Positions 16,301 through 23,061 of a stretch of DNA of 45,829 nucleotides are shown piece by piece. Made by a program: the position numbers and the translations under genes. The DNA is from a virus: positions 1-45,829 of IMG/VR virus record IMGVR_UViG_3300022929_000055; one strand, 5' to 3'. The notes under the pieces are model-generated. The model saw only the letters and a program-made list of their open reading frames with translations. It was not told where the DNA came from and ran no database searches. Each line of letters opens with the position of its first letter. Positions within the stretch are counted from its first letter, which is position 1.

Positions 16301-17162
16301 CTGATGAAATATCATTCCCAGCATTGTCTCCAATCGCAACGTTATGTGCGCCTGAAGTTAACCCAGCTAAAGATACATTACCTAGTGCTGTGTTCCTTGC
16401 TCCAGTAATAGAAGCATTTAACGAACCATCACCCAACGCCACGTTGCCAGTGCCAACAGGATAGTTACCATCCAGCTTAATCGTGCCGCCATCGACATCT
16501 AAGTTTGCATTGATATCAACATTTTTATCAAACTTAACCGCCTCAGAACCGTCTGTTGTGACAAATGTCATGTAGGCGTTGTTAGCTTCTTCGAAGACAA
16601 GTGCAGCAGCATCGTTGTCTACAAACTTCATAGACCCTGCTGCTGTAAATGTAACTGCGCCATCGCCGCCACCAGCTTTAATGTCACCATCAACAGTAAG
16701 ATCATTATCAATAAACAGATCGATGATTGATAAATCTTCTGAAAGCTCAACTACATTAGCCGCTGCTCCAGCGCCATCAGTTGCAATGATTTTAGACTTA
16801 CCATTTGCAATCGTGATGTTTGTACCAGATCCTTGGCTTATGATGATTGACTGGCCACCACTTGTGTTGTTCTCAATAATCCAAACTTTGCTGACTGTGT
16901 TGGGATCAAGAGTAAGTGTTCTAGTTGTAGTTAGATCCGCACTGGAGTTTATCTTCAGAGCAAAAGAACGCAGAGCATTGTCTGATCCAGATCCATCTGG
17001 GATAGTAAGTGTGGTATCAGCATCTGCTACGGTAAACGATCCGTAACCGAATGCATCCGCTATCAATTCAAGGTTTGTATTAGTCTTCGTACCCCAAGAG
17101 CCAGCGTTCTCGCCAGTGGCCATTTCTTCGAGGCGAAGGTCATTGTCAAAGGTACTAGCCAT
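13359..17162 (-). CDS. tail fibre with 17-residue repeats and S74 intramolecular chaperone
   Basis: 1267 residues, ribosome site AAGGA nine bases upstream. Three parts. Residues 1-235: virion-binding head (LRLEEMATGENAGSWG at the N-terminus, then beta strands). Residues about 239-1073: about 49 tandem copies of a 17-residue repeat (consensus close to NTAVGYQALYSNTTGSS), a beta-roll pattern also seen in trimeric adhesin heads. Residues about 1171-1267: a C-terminal S74 chaperone domain with the motif SSDYRLKEN; Ser1171 and Lys1176 are the expected self-cleavage dyad, releasing a 97-residue chaperone. The fibre would trimerise and then bind the host surface. S74 identity and cleavage are by known family features; no cleavage data here. 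Confidence 0.93.
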   Translation of the reverse strand: MASTFDNDLRLEEMATGENAGSWGTKTNTNLELIADAFGYGSFTVADADTTLTIPDGSGSDNALRSFALKINSSADLTTTRTLTLDPNTVSKVWIIENNTSGGQSIIISQGSGTNITIANGKSKIIATDGAGAAANVVELSEDLSIIDLFIDNDLTVDGDIKAGGGDGAVTFTAAGSMKFVDNDAAALVFEEANNAYMTFVTTDGSEAVKFDKNVDINANLDVDGGTIKLDGNYPVGTGNVALGDGSLNASITGARNTALGNVSLAGLTSGAHNVAIGDNAGNDISSGSNNVAVGSASLDAASTASNNTAVGYQALSDNSSGEHNVAIGANAGDDLTTGSDNVAVGSNALSAVVTGSNNVAVGRIALRENSSGAYNTAIGSNALLSNTTASSNTAVGYQAAYSNTTGTSIDAFGVGALYANTTGTNNVAMGASSLVSNTTGASNSAFGRDALRNSTTASNNTAVGYQAAYANTTGTNFTAAGYWALKSQTTGTQNAAFGNYALSGVTTGGYNTGVGYLALGNATNTGSYNTAFGGLALQSVTSGDSNVAMGFQSGYGVTTGTQNTSIGHQSFVNNTTGSYNVSLGYGSLYYNNNSSNTAVGYHALHSGANNNGSTALGYRAGYTSNNNVYGLTAVGYEAAYATTTGTQSTALGTQALRSNTTGSNVAVGNSTLFANTTGNRNTAVGLQALRFNTTGGNNTALGDNALYSNTTGSSNTAVGYQALNSSNGNSNTAVGYQSGYTNTTGVSNSYLGHGSGFGNTTGAYNVGIGEATLYVSTTANDNTAMGWNAMRFSTTGYQNVAIGKQSLYNTTTGHSQVAVGHQALTSNTTGTSHVAVGWNALGSINGGVASVGVGFAAGRYSTATTGSSIFIGDNAGRGASGSFSGAGNVFIGQAVGYDATSAAQNVGIGAYSGAAQPPFRYLTSGSNNTALGHSALGNITTGGSNTAVGQEALYSHTTAANNTAVGHRAAFSNTTGTANIAIGPYSLENVSTSGYNVAIGVEAGRYTTGEKNTLIGYQAGVSNTSGEFNCFMGESSGAYNTTGTHNTYLGTSSGYFMTTGTKNTILGRYNGNQGGLDIRSSSNQIVISDGDGNPRLYVDSSGKLFVNTVSNPSAGVVAIDYARGTTAGMRIKDTVGSGGTGVIADFYNSSNASVGSITHNSSTTSFNTSSDYRLKENVVELTGATDRLKQIPVHQFNFINTPDTTVDGFIAHEVQAIVPEAVTGTHNEVDADGNPVYQGIDQSKLVPLLVATIKELEARITALENA
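13944..16448 (-). repeat. tandem 51-bp coding repeats of the fibre gene
   Basis: About 49 units of 51 bp encode 17-residue beta-roll repeats (core motif NTAVGYQAL, spacer SNTTG) in the fibre gene. The protein-level period is regular, but the DNA copies have diverged in codon use, so the array is old rather than recently amplified. Identical short blocks such as the codons for NTTGTSN and AVGYQA recur. Such arrays are prone to unit gain and loss by recombination. Confidence 0.9.
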
Positions 17163-17179
17163 ACTGTTTTTTCCTTATA

Positions 17180-17596
17180 TTAATCGATACGAATGATAGC
17201 AGTTGCACCCGCCGCTGGGAATACAATTCGGAACGTACCTGATGTCACTGTGAAGTCTCCACCAAAGCTTAATACTGCGATTGCTTGGTTGGATTGTGTT
17301 GAGTTATAAATCAAAGCACCAGCCGTTGTGAATGATGCAGATGTCCATTCAGGATCATCAAAATCAACATATGCTGTAGTTCCAGATGTACCAATTGTAG
17401 CACCTGTAAGAGTCACACCACCAGCCGTATAGCCTGTCCCTGTAATCTCTTCAGTCGTTGTATATGCTGTAGTTGTTGAGTCCAAAGTCGCTGATGAAGT
17501 ATACAGCGCTATTTTGATTGTATCAGTATCAAGGTCTTGTTCACCTTGGAACAAGTCTTCCTTAAAGCTGGTACACATTGCTTGAGTAATAGCCAT
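17180..17596 (-). CDS. small virion structural protein
   Basis: 138 residues, GGAGG six bases before ATG. N-terminal 'AITQAMCTSFKEDLF' then 'DTIKIALYTSSATLDSTTTAYTTTEE', a pattern I associate with a widespread small marine-phage structural protein, all beta-strand and Thr/Ser-rich. Its neighbours are an adaptor gene and the fibre. Probably part of the head-tail or tail complex; exact position unknown. Confidence 0.78.
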   Translation of the reverse strand: MAITQAMCTSFKEDLFQGEQDLDTDTIKIALYTSSATLDSTTTAYTTTEEITGTGYTAGGVTLTGATIGTSGTTAYVDFDDPEWTSASFTTAGALIYNSTQSNQAIAVLSFGGDFTVTSGTFRIVFPAAGATAIIRID

Positions 17597-18222
17597 TATA
17601 AGCCTCCGTTATATTCAGCAGCATAGTCTCGCTGCATTTCTTGTACAAATAATTGCACTGCTTCGTCAAACTGTGTCTTATAAAGCGATAGTGTTTCTCC
17701 AGCTTTGAGGAAGGCTGATGCTTCATATAGACACGCTGCTAATAACACATTTTCTGCGTTATCTCCAATCCAAGTATTTGCGTTACCTGAACTTAAACCT
17801 GTTTCTGGGGCGATGTAGTCAACTTGATAAGTTGATGTCGTGGCGTCTGGGGTAGGGGCCAGTGTGATTGTCGTACCACCAGTAGCTGCTGTTTTGGTTG
17901 CATACATCTCTGGCACACCCTCTGTTGTAGAGTTTGGCCAGTAATCACGAAGGTACGAGTCTATTCTGTGATTGAGATATGATGCAGATCCAGAAGTAAT
18001 GACAGAAACTTGTCGGATCATTCTGGCATCTGGGACAACGTAATCTGCTGTGCCTTGCACAAGGCTTGCTGACGTTGTCTTTCTAAAACACGGCAAGTTT
18101 GGTAGGCGCTGATAAATCATCTCTTCAGCTTGTGCGATGATTTGATCAATAGAGGCTGACAACTCTGCGCTATCATCTTCCAAGAAGTTTTGAATGTTAG
18201 CTACTAGCTGTGTGTAATTCAT
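17596..18222 (-). CDS. putative head-tail adaptor protein (gp4/gp11-like)
   Basis: 208 residues. Helical N-terminus (NYTQLVANIQNFLEDDSAEL) with 'IDQIIAQAEEMIYQRLPNL', then beta-rich region with 'DYVVPDARMIRQVSVI', then 'NAENVLLAACLYEASAFLKAG' and a C-terminal helix. This is the layout of podoviral tail-adaptor (tail tubular A / P22 gp4-like) proteins that sit under the portal. Overlap of 4 bases with the upstream gene. By pattern only. Confidence 0.75.
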   Translation of the reverse strand: MNYTQLVANIQNFLEDDSAELSASIDQIIAQAEEMIYQRLPNLPCFRKTTSASLVQGTADYVVPDARMIRQVSVITSGSASYLNHRIDSYLRDYWPNSTTEGVPEMYATKTAATGGTTITLAPTPDATTSTYQVDYIAPETGLSSGNANTWIGDNAENVLLAACLYEASAFLKAGETLSLYKTQFDEAVQLFVQEMQRDYAAEYNGGL

Positions 18223-19145
18223 GAGCCATTACCCCAAGTTCCATCGCCCCAACCATTGTTACCATATCCGTATGCAATTGTAACTGTTCCAATAGCACCT
18301 GTGCCACCTAGACCAGTTTCAGAGATTTCTGAGACAGCTTCTTCCTCATCAATTGTACCAACGCCAGATACACCAGCTATACCTGTTACGTTAACGCGGA
18401 ACTCGCTACCACCAGATTCACCAATAACATGCAAAACTGCTGTGCCAGAAACACCTGTTTCTTCAAGCTCTGTTTCTTCAGTAAATGTACCAAGTGCGCC
18501 AGCCCCAGCTAGGCCATTTTCAGTAATTTCTGATTCAGGTATAAATGTTCCAAGCGAACCTGTTGACGCAAGACCACTAACAACAGTTGCAGTGTCAAAG
18601 TCTCCTAGTGCGCCTGTACCAGTTACACTTGTCGCTGAAACATTAATAACAATGTTTGGCGTTGCCGTTCCTGTGTCGCCATCACCAGCCAAACCTGTCT
18701 CAGTTAACTCAGCTTCTCCTGTGTAATCACCAATTTCAGCCGTACCAGATAGACCATTAACAGCAGTTCCTGTATCATAATCACCTAATGTTGCTGTTCC
18801 AAAAACGCCATTAACTGGAAATTCAAACTCAATAGCAGATATAGGCGCAACAACACCGTGACCCGGAATGCCAACAGGTGGCCTCTGACGTGGGTCTAAG
18901 AAAATATCGTAATTGTATCCGACAAAAAATTCTACATTCTCTGGGTCATTGTCTGGACGTGGGTTAAAGAGCGCTGTGGCATCAACAACATTCTTGGCTG
19001 GGGTAAGCTGTGGATGCTTTGGCTCCCAGTCTTCTGGAGATACACGCAAGCCATCCCAAGTGGTTTTAAGGTCAGTGTACTTGACCTTTAAACCGCCTCT
19101 ATCGCTTATCGCTTGAGATCTTTTACCTCTTGCGTACTTGCCCAT
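18219..19145 (-). CDS. repeat-rich beta protein (308 aa)
   Basis: 308 residues. Residues 1-115 hold a conserved-looking N-terminus (MGKYARGKRSQAISDRGG, PEDWEPKHPQL). Residues about 110-295 consist of about eight degenerate 18-21-residue repeats with core 'LGDYDTGTAVNGLSGTA' and 'ELTETGLAG', followed by the C-terminal 'GYGNNGWGDGTWGNG'. The repeats look like an extended Gly/Thr-rich beta structure, for example an adhesin-like surface rod. I recall the N-terminal pattern in proteins of other marine phages, but no function. TAATG-coupled to the upstream adaptor gene, so likely a virion component. Confidence 0.75.
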   Translation of the reverse strand: MGKYARGKRSQAISDRGGLKVKYTDLKTTWDGLRVSPEDWEPKHPQLTPAKNVVDATALFNPRPDNDPENVEFFVGYNYDIFLDPRQRPPVGIPGHGVVAPISAIEFEFPVNGVFGTATLGDYDTGTAVNGLSGTAEIGDYTGEAELTETGLAGDGDTGTATPNIVINVSATSVTGTGALGDFDTATVVSGLASTGSLGTFIPESEITENGLAGAGALGTFTEETELEETGVSGTAVLHVIGESGGSEFRVNVTGIAGVSGVGTIDEEEAVSEISETGLGGTGAIGTVTIAYGYGNNGWGDGTWGNGS

Positions 19146-19825
19146 TAATATAAATTCAGCGCTGTCGGCTGAACCCTCAGAGAAACACCGTCGTTGTCTG
19201 ATGCTGCTGCAAAGTTAAATGCTCTTTCGTACATCTCGTTTAGCATAGCGAACTTCTCAGGTGCGAACTTCATTGATAACTTGCTTGCCAACCCAGCGCA
19301 GATGCATTCGTTCCAGCGATATGGGATGTCTGCATCTTGGTTTGATGCCGTGACATCTTCGAGCTGTCGGATTGCCCAGTAGACCATGCTGTAGTTTGAT
19401 GAGTCTGGAACTTGCCAAAAGTAAGCGACAGGCGTGAACTGCTTGTCTAGCATGTACTGGCTTGGCTTGCCTTGAGAGCTTTTGTTTGGGAGCTGGTTAT
19501 AGTCCGATATGGATACGCGATTGACGATCTGATCAGAGTTTGTGCCAGATCCACTGTCACGGATCACCGCACTGATGATGTCTATTGTCCCTGCTGGCAG
19601 TGTGTAAGACGTTGTGCCGCTCACCAGTGCCAGTGTTTGCTCTTCCACCGCCCAGTAGTTGATCCCCCTGTTTGCCCACTCAGAGAAGAGTAGGTTGAGG
19701 CTACGACGCGCTGATACCGCCCTATCGCCTGTCTGAGTTTGCGGATCTATGTTGCAGCGTTCAAATGCCTCAGTGATGATCTCTTCAACATTTGGTCGAA
19801 ACGCCACTGTTCCTGAAGTAGCCAT
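19145..19825 (-). CDS. putative tail-adaptor / tail-accessory protein (226 aa)
   Basis: 226 residues. Contains 'RPNVEEIITEAFERCNIDPQTQ', then 'ARRSLNLLFSEWANRGINYWAVEEQTL', then beta segment 'TSYTLPAGTIDIISAVIRD' and a helical C-terminus. The mixture of helix and strand with 'sln.l..ew.n.g.n.w' fits the P22 gp4-like tail accessory family, as does the second adaptor-like protein at 17596. The two could be successive rings under the portal. Overlaps the next gene by TAATG. Confidence 0.72.
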   Translation of the reverse strand: MATSGTVAFRPNVEEIITEAFERCNIDPQTQTGDRAVSARRSLNLLFSEWANRGINYWAVEEQTLALVSGTTSYTLPAGTIDIISAVIRDSGSGTNSDQIVNRVSISDYNQLPNKSSQGKPSQYMLDKQFTPVAYFWQVPDSSNYSMVYWAIRQLEDVTASNQDADIPYRWNECICAGLASKLSMKFAPEKFAMLNEMYERAFNFAAASDNDGVSLRVQPTALNLY

Positions 19826-20565
19826 TAGATAGACTCCTCAACAATTATACCATCAAACGACGCTGACATGGCGTTTGCTTGGTTTTTGTTACAGATCGCC
19901 CTGACCTCGACATCAGACTTTTCTGGTATCTTTAGTGGCTGGGCAAATGGGTACAGGATCTCGCTTTCAGAAACATCAACCTTGACTGCTGTCCGAAAGA
20001 CTTCGCCTTCGTTGCGTACTAAAAATCGCACAGTCATAAATACGCCACCAGAAGTGCCTGTTCCGTGAGTAGCTATGCCTTGATTGACATATAGGCTTTT
20101 CCCTGCTGGCACGGTATATACGGCCATCAGCGTCTGGTTTTCACCAGCAGTGATTTGCGCGTATGTTGTGCCACCGTTGGCGATTGTGATGTTCCCTGCT
20201 GGCGCAGAAGATCCAGTTATGTAAGCTCTAAACACACGCAAGAATGTCTGCGTGGTTGTGTATGTCCCAGATCCGTCCAGTGTGAATGTCTCTGAGACTT
20301 CGTTGTAGTCTGCATCTAGCCCGAAGATAATGCCAGTCACGCCTGAGTCGGTTGCCCCACTTGCGCTTGTTGCAGTCATGGCGACGGCAGAGCTTGGATA
20401 TGCGTATATACCGCCAGCGTCCCAGATGGTTTCTTCTACGTTGATGATATTGCCGTTATAGCCATATTTAAACAACGAGGTGTGCCAAGGTATTTGGCCA
20501 CGCGAAACTTGTAGCTCGAATGGCTCAGTAGTTCCAACTCTACTAATCGAAGATATCTGAGCCAT
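19825..20565 (-). CDS. virion structural protein (246 aa)
   Basis: 246 residues, largely beta-strand (repeated T, S, G and V), with 'HTSLFKYGYNGNIIN' and 'FTLDGSGTYTTTQTFLRVFRAYITGSSAPAGNITI' segments. It lies between tail-adaptor genes and small structural genes and is TAATG-coupled downstream. Probably a tail or head-surface protein; the fold resembles jelly-roll-type decoration proteins but I cannot name a family. Confidence 0.72.
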   Translation of the reverse strand: MAQISSISRVGTTEPFELQVSRGQIPWHTSLFKYGYNGNIINVEETIWDAGGIYAYPSSAVAMTATSASGATDSGVTGIIFGLDADYNEVSETFTLDGSGTYTTTQTFLRVFRAYITGSSAPAGNITIANGGTTYAQITAGENQTLMAVYTVPAGKSLYVNQGIATHGTGTSGGVFMTVRFLVRNEGEVFRTAVKVDVSESEILYPFAQPLKIPEKSDVEVRAICNKNQANAMSASFDGIIVEESI

Positions 20566-20573
20566 CTTTGCTC

Positions 20574-20849
20574 CTAGCTATAGAAGATTGTCATAGCGGT
20601 GACATTGGTCGCCGTTCCAACGTAGATGTCACTTGTGAACAAAAGACCGTTGTCTGGGATGTTCACAGAGTGAGAGTCTGACGCTAGAAAGTCGAGATCC
20701 AAGATCGTTGAACCGCCATTCCCATCAGTTAATGTCAAGCGCCCAGCGCCAGCACCAGTAAGAACCTGTATCTGACGAAGTCTAGCGCGGCCAACAGACG
20801 CCCCACCAGTTCCTGTAAGGCGTTTGGCTTTTACGTCTGAATTAGACAT
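20574..20849 (-). CDS. small structural protein (91 aa)
   Basis: 91 residues, beta-rich, with 'RLTGTGGASVGRARLRQIQV' and 'AGRLTLTDGNGGSTILDLDF'. TAATG-coupled to the upstream gene at 20849. The pattern 'vgr.rl..i.v.sg...g.l.l.dg.gg..ll...' is typical of small head-fibre-type proteins. Role inferred from context. Confidence 0.7.
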   Translation of the reverse strand: MSNSDVKAKRLTGTGGASVGRARLRQIQVLTGAGAGRLTLTDGNGGSTILDLDFLASDSHSVNIPDNGLLFTSDIYVGTATNVTAMTIFYS

Positions 20850-21061
20850 TAGCTATCCTTTTTCTTTGGTGGACGGCCACGCTTCTTTTTAACAGGTTTT
20901 TCTTCCCATGCCTCATTTACATCAGGTGTGGAAGGGTCATCTGCTTTGAGCGTACCATCATCGTTACGCGCACGAACTTTTTTAGTTTTAAGAGGCGTCC
21001 CATCTGGGTTCAGACCTCTTGCTGCTAACTCTTCTGCGCTTGGTGGTTTAAACCTACTCAT
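20849..21061 (-). CDS. small basic protein with AT-hook-like tail
   Basis: 70 residues. The C-terminal 'KPVKKKRGRPPKKKDS' contains the R-G-R-P core of an AT-hook, a minor-groove DNA-binding motif known from HMG and some bacterial proteins. The N-terminal half is a helix then acidic linker (FKPPSAEELAARGL). It lies amid small structural genes, so it might contact packaged DNA; that is inference. Starts just downstream of the next gene with an 8-base gap. Confidence 0.65.
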   Translation of the reverse strand: MSRFKPPSAEELAARGLNPDGTPLKTKKVRARNDDGTLKADDPSTPDVNEAWEEKPVKKKRGRPPKKKDS

Positions 21062-21068
21062 GCGTCAC

Positions 21069-21293
21069 CTATGATGCTGAGATGGTTGCGCCTGTATCTG
21101 AACGCTTCCAGTTTGTTCCGTCAGAGAACGCTAGGATTGCTGAACCAGCAGCACCGTCTGAAACGTAAACAAGTGTACCAGCGCCAGCATCTGAAGCTGA
21201 TGGTGCAGTTGCAACTGTGTATGTTGGAACTTTGATATCCCCGACAAAACCGTTTGTGGATGTCACTGGACCTGTAAAGGTAGTTGAAGCCAT
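21069..21293 (-). CDS. small structural protein (74 aa), hairpin-controlled start
   Basis: 74 residues from the ATG at 21293, with the strong ribosome site AAGGGG seven bases upstream; an upstream in-frame ATG at 21323 lacks such a site. The sequence is beta-rich (STTFTGPVTSTNGFVGDI, then PTYTVATAPSASDAGAGTLVYVSDGAAGSA), like many short marine-phage head-fibre or tail proteins. The ribosome site partly pairs with the inverted repeat at 21305-21336. It is the first gene after terminator 21406-21435. Confidence 0.72.
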   Translation of the reverse strand: MASTTFTGPVTSTNGFVGDIKVPTYTVATAPSASDAGAGTLVYVSDGAAGSAILAFSDGTNWKRSDTGATISAS

Positions 21294-21304
21294 ATTAATA
21301 CCCC

Positions 21305-21336
21305 TTGCACAAGGTTTCGCCATGCAGTCTGTGCAA
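21305..21336 (-). promoter_or_regulatory. hairpin overlapping the ribosome site of the tail operon
   Basis: Inverted repeat TTGCACA (21305-21311) and TGTGCAA (21330-21336) with an 18-base loop, directly upstream of the start at 21293. In the minus-strand transcript the downstream arm ends in AA immediately followed by GGGG, so the arm contains the first bases of the ribosome site AAGGGG. A second inverted repeat, GTGGGGC (21343-21349) and GCCCCAC (21376-21382), lies just upstream. This leader (21294-21405, about 110 bases) thus folds into two hairpins and may control translation of the structural genes. Function is inference. Confidence 0.45.
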
Positions 21337-21405
21337 CGTCAGGTGGGGCGTGATCCTGTCTGCAAGGCTAATGTTGCCCCACGCGCAGAATAGCACATTC
21401 GGTTC

Positions 21406-21435
21406 AAAAAGAAAGAGGCGACTTTCGCCGCCTCT
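21406..21435 (-). terminator. intrinsic terminator after zinc-ribbon gene
   Basis: In the minus-strand transcript: 7-bp stem AGAGGCG/CGCCTCT with an 8-base loop, followed by UUCUUUUUG. It lies 6 bases after the stop of the 46-aa zinc ribbon gene. It separates the upstream two-gene cassette from the following tail genes. Confidence 0.75.
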
Positions 21436-21440
21436 GTTTG

Positions 21441-21581
21441 TTATTCTTCTTCTGCAAATTCTTCTTCGTTCTGCTTTTCTTCTTCGTAGCATGTTCCGCA
21501 TAAATGCCACCCATAATCTGGCTGATATTCTCCTTCTGTTGCGTTACAGCGTACACATTGTTTTCTATCTGAGTTACTCAT
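21441..21581 (-). CDS. 46-aa zinc-ribbon protein
   Basis: A 46-residue gene in the gap, with ribosome site AAGGAAGAAAG immediately before ATG. Residues 9-12 are CVRC and residues 28-31 are CGTC, a Cys-x2-Cys ... Cys-x2-Cys pair 18 residues apart, the classic small zinc ribbon. The C-terminus is a run of glutamates (EEEKQNEEEFAEEE). Such tiny zinc proteins in phages often bind host RNA polymerase or DNA; this is inference. It sits between the terminator below and the 133-aa gene 13 bases upstream. Confidence 0.75.
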   Translation of the reverse strand: MSNSDRKQCVRCNATEGEYQPDYGWHLCGTCYEEEKQNEEEFAEEE

Positions 21582-21594
21582 CTTTCTTCCTTTC

Positions 21595-21996
21595 TTAAAA
21601 ATACCCTCTGACACTATCTGGTAGATCTTCTAAATGAATGCTTCCCCGATAAAGCGCTTCAGCATATGGTGCGATCTCTTCACGTTCATAACGCTGCCAC
21701 GCTTCTGAACCATACATTGGTTCAGTTTCACCCCAATGCGCCAAGTCCAATGCTCCCCCAGCATTTAAGTGATTTTCCATACGCTCTAGCATTTTTTCGA
21801 CGCGCTCTCTAGCCTCATGATGGCCAACTTTATTTGATTGAAGTGACCAATTATGCGCCCACTGATTACCTTTATGATCTGCAACCATAATGTAATAGCT
21901 TGTTGCGATGTTGTCTGCTGGCTCTTCTGCCCAAGGGTTGTTGTACTCAAAATCCCACTGAGACATATAGATGAATGCTACTTGTTCTTTTTTCAT
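21595..21996 (-). CDS. hypothetical protein of the cassette (133 aa)
   Basis: 133 residues, with ribosome site AGAAAGGAAGAAAGAA before ATG. Contains a beta hairpin near 30-45 (IATSYYIMVADHKGNQW), an alpha segment (HEARERVEKMLERMENHL), and acidic-aromatic regions (GETEPMYGSEAWQRYEREE). I do not recognise the family. Its neighbours are the zinc ribbon (same cassette, 13 bases downstream) and the terminator after the major capsid gene upstream. Possibly an accessory protein acting on the host. Confidence 0.7.
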   Translation of the reverse strand: MKKEQVAFIYMSQWDFEYNNPWAEEPADNIATSYYIMVADHKGNQWAHNWSLQSNKVGHHEARERVEKMLERMENHLNAGGALDLAHWGETEPMYGSEAWQRYEREEIAPYAEALYRGSIHLEDLPDSVRGYF

Positions 21997-22023
21997 TTCT
22001 TTCTTCCTTTCTCTTACAAGACA

Positions 22024-22051
22024 CAGATATGCACTGCCTAGTATTTTACAA
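22024..22051 (-). promoter_or_regulatory. candidate promoter of the two-gene cassette
   Basis: In the minus strand, TTGTAA (22046-22051) and TATCTG (22024-22029) are separated by 16 bases. They lie between the terminator at 22088-22117 and the start at 21996, which would give a leader of about 20 bases. The match to sigma-70 consensus is partial, so it is only a candidate. The same layout (TTGAAC, 16 bases, TATCTA) occurs at 41876-41903. Confidence 0.35.
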
Positions 22052-22087
22052 GGGTAAAAAGAAAAAAAATAATTTATCGTTTATTTA

Positions 22088-22117
22088 CAAAAGGAAAGGG
22101 GCAGCTTTCGCCACCCC
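22088..22117 (-). terminator. intrinsic terminator after major capsid gene
   Basis: In the minus-strand transcript: 8-bp stem with two G-U pairs (GGGGUGGC/GCUGCCCC) closed by a GAAA tetraloop, followed by UUUCCUUUUG. It lies 28 bases after the stop of the major capsid gene (22145). Its wobble pairs exist only in the minus-strand RNA, which supports that orientation. Confidence 0.8.
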
Positions 22118-22144
22118 AGTCCAAACCAACGAGGAGTTGATTTA

Positions 22145-23047
22145 TTATGCTGCGCCTTCTGTACCGAAAACACCGCGCCAGTCAGTGAAGCCGAATGAGT
22201 AACGCTCACGCACTTTGTAGCGCACGTTACCTGTTTCGAAGTCACCTTCCATTCCCTTTTTCATTGGGGAACGCTGGAACATTTTCAGTCCATCAGGAAC
22301 ATCAGTTGTCACGAAGAACGCATCGCTGTCTGTTAGACGACGCATCACATGATATCCTTTTGGCAGATAACCACCAGAACGGATAGCGTTGATGTCGTTG
22401 TCAGCAGTACCTGTGCGTAGCTGTGACTCTAGCAGACGTTCTGCAACGAAGGTGTAAGCTGTTGGGATAACCAACATCTGACCTTGTGCAGCAATCCGAA
22501 GACCACGATCATCTTTCATATCCGCGATTTGGATAAGAATAGCTTCAAGTGATGTTTCAGAAAGGTCAGCAGCAGTCGAAAGTGTGTTTGACTGGTTGCC
22601 GTTCTGCGTTGGGTGAGATGTGCTTAGTAGCGGTACACCGTCACCACCGTTTGTGCTTGTCGCGTTGTTCAAGACGTTTGCCGCTTTGATCTCTTTAGTA
22701 GAGGCCATAGAACGTGCAAGTGCCTTTGTGTAGCGCGAAGCAATTGAGCCATACTGACCGTCTTCTTCAGCTTCTTCAGTGATTGAGAAAGCCAAAGCAA
22801 TTGTTTCGTGCTGGTAACGCGCAGTCCACTGTTGAGAAGCCGCATCATAGCTGATCGCTGCGCCTTCACCTTTTGTTGGAGCATTTCCAAACCCGGATAA
22901 AAGCACGTCTTCCTCGAATGCCTTCTGAGAAGTATTCGATTCAAACACAGCTTCGTATTCGGCTGGATAGCTGTCATATTCGAGTCCAAAAAGAGTATTC
23001 AGACCCGGCTCAAGCATTTTAGCAAAGGATGCTCTATTCATTGCCAT
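22145..23047 (-). CDS. major capsid protein (Mu gpT-like)
   Basis: 300 residues, normal for this family. AGGAGGG eight bases upstream fixes ATG at 23047. Characteristic segments: N-terminal 'NRASFAKMLEPGLNTLFG', 'FEEDVLLSGFGNAPTKGEGAAISYD', 'YQHETIALAFSITEEAEEDGQY' and 'YTKALARSMASTKEIKAANVL', 'SGGYLPKGYHVMRRL', and C-terminal 'ERYSFGFTDWRGVFGTEG'. This is the pattern of the Mu-like gpT major head subunit family (HK97 fold) common in marine phages. A decoration-type protein and a scaffold lie upstream. No prohead protease gene is visible. Confidence 0.9.
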   Translation of the reverse strand: MAMNRASFAKMLEPGLNTLFGLEYDSYPAEYEAVFESNTSQKAFEEDVLLSGFGNAPTKGEGAAISYDAASQQWTARYQHETIALAFSITEEAEEDGQYGSIASRYTKALARSMASTKEIKAANVLNNATSTNGGDGVPLLSTSHPTQNGNQSNTLSTAADLSETSLEAILIQIADMKDDRGLRIAAQGQMLVIPTAYTFVAERLLESQLRTGTADNDINAIRSGGYLPKGYHVMRRLTDSDAFFVTTDVPDGLKMFQRSPMKKGMEGDFETGNVRYKVRERYSFGFTDWRGVFGTEGAA

Positions 23048-23061
23048 TGTTCATACCCTCC

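Noticed and set aside
13944-16448. Dense tandem DNA repeats that could look like a CRISPR array
   Set aside because: The units are 51 bp, imperfect, in frame and encode a 17-residue beta-roll repeat; there are no unique spacers of constant length between identical repeats.
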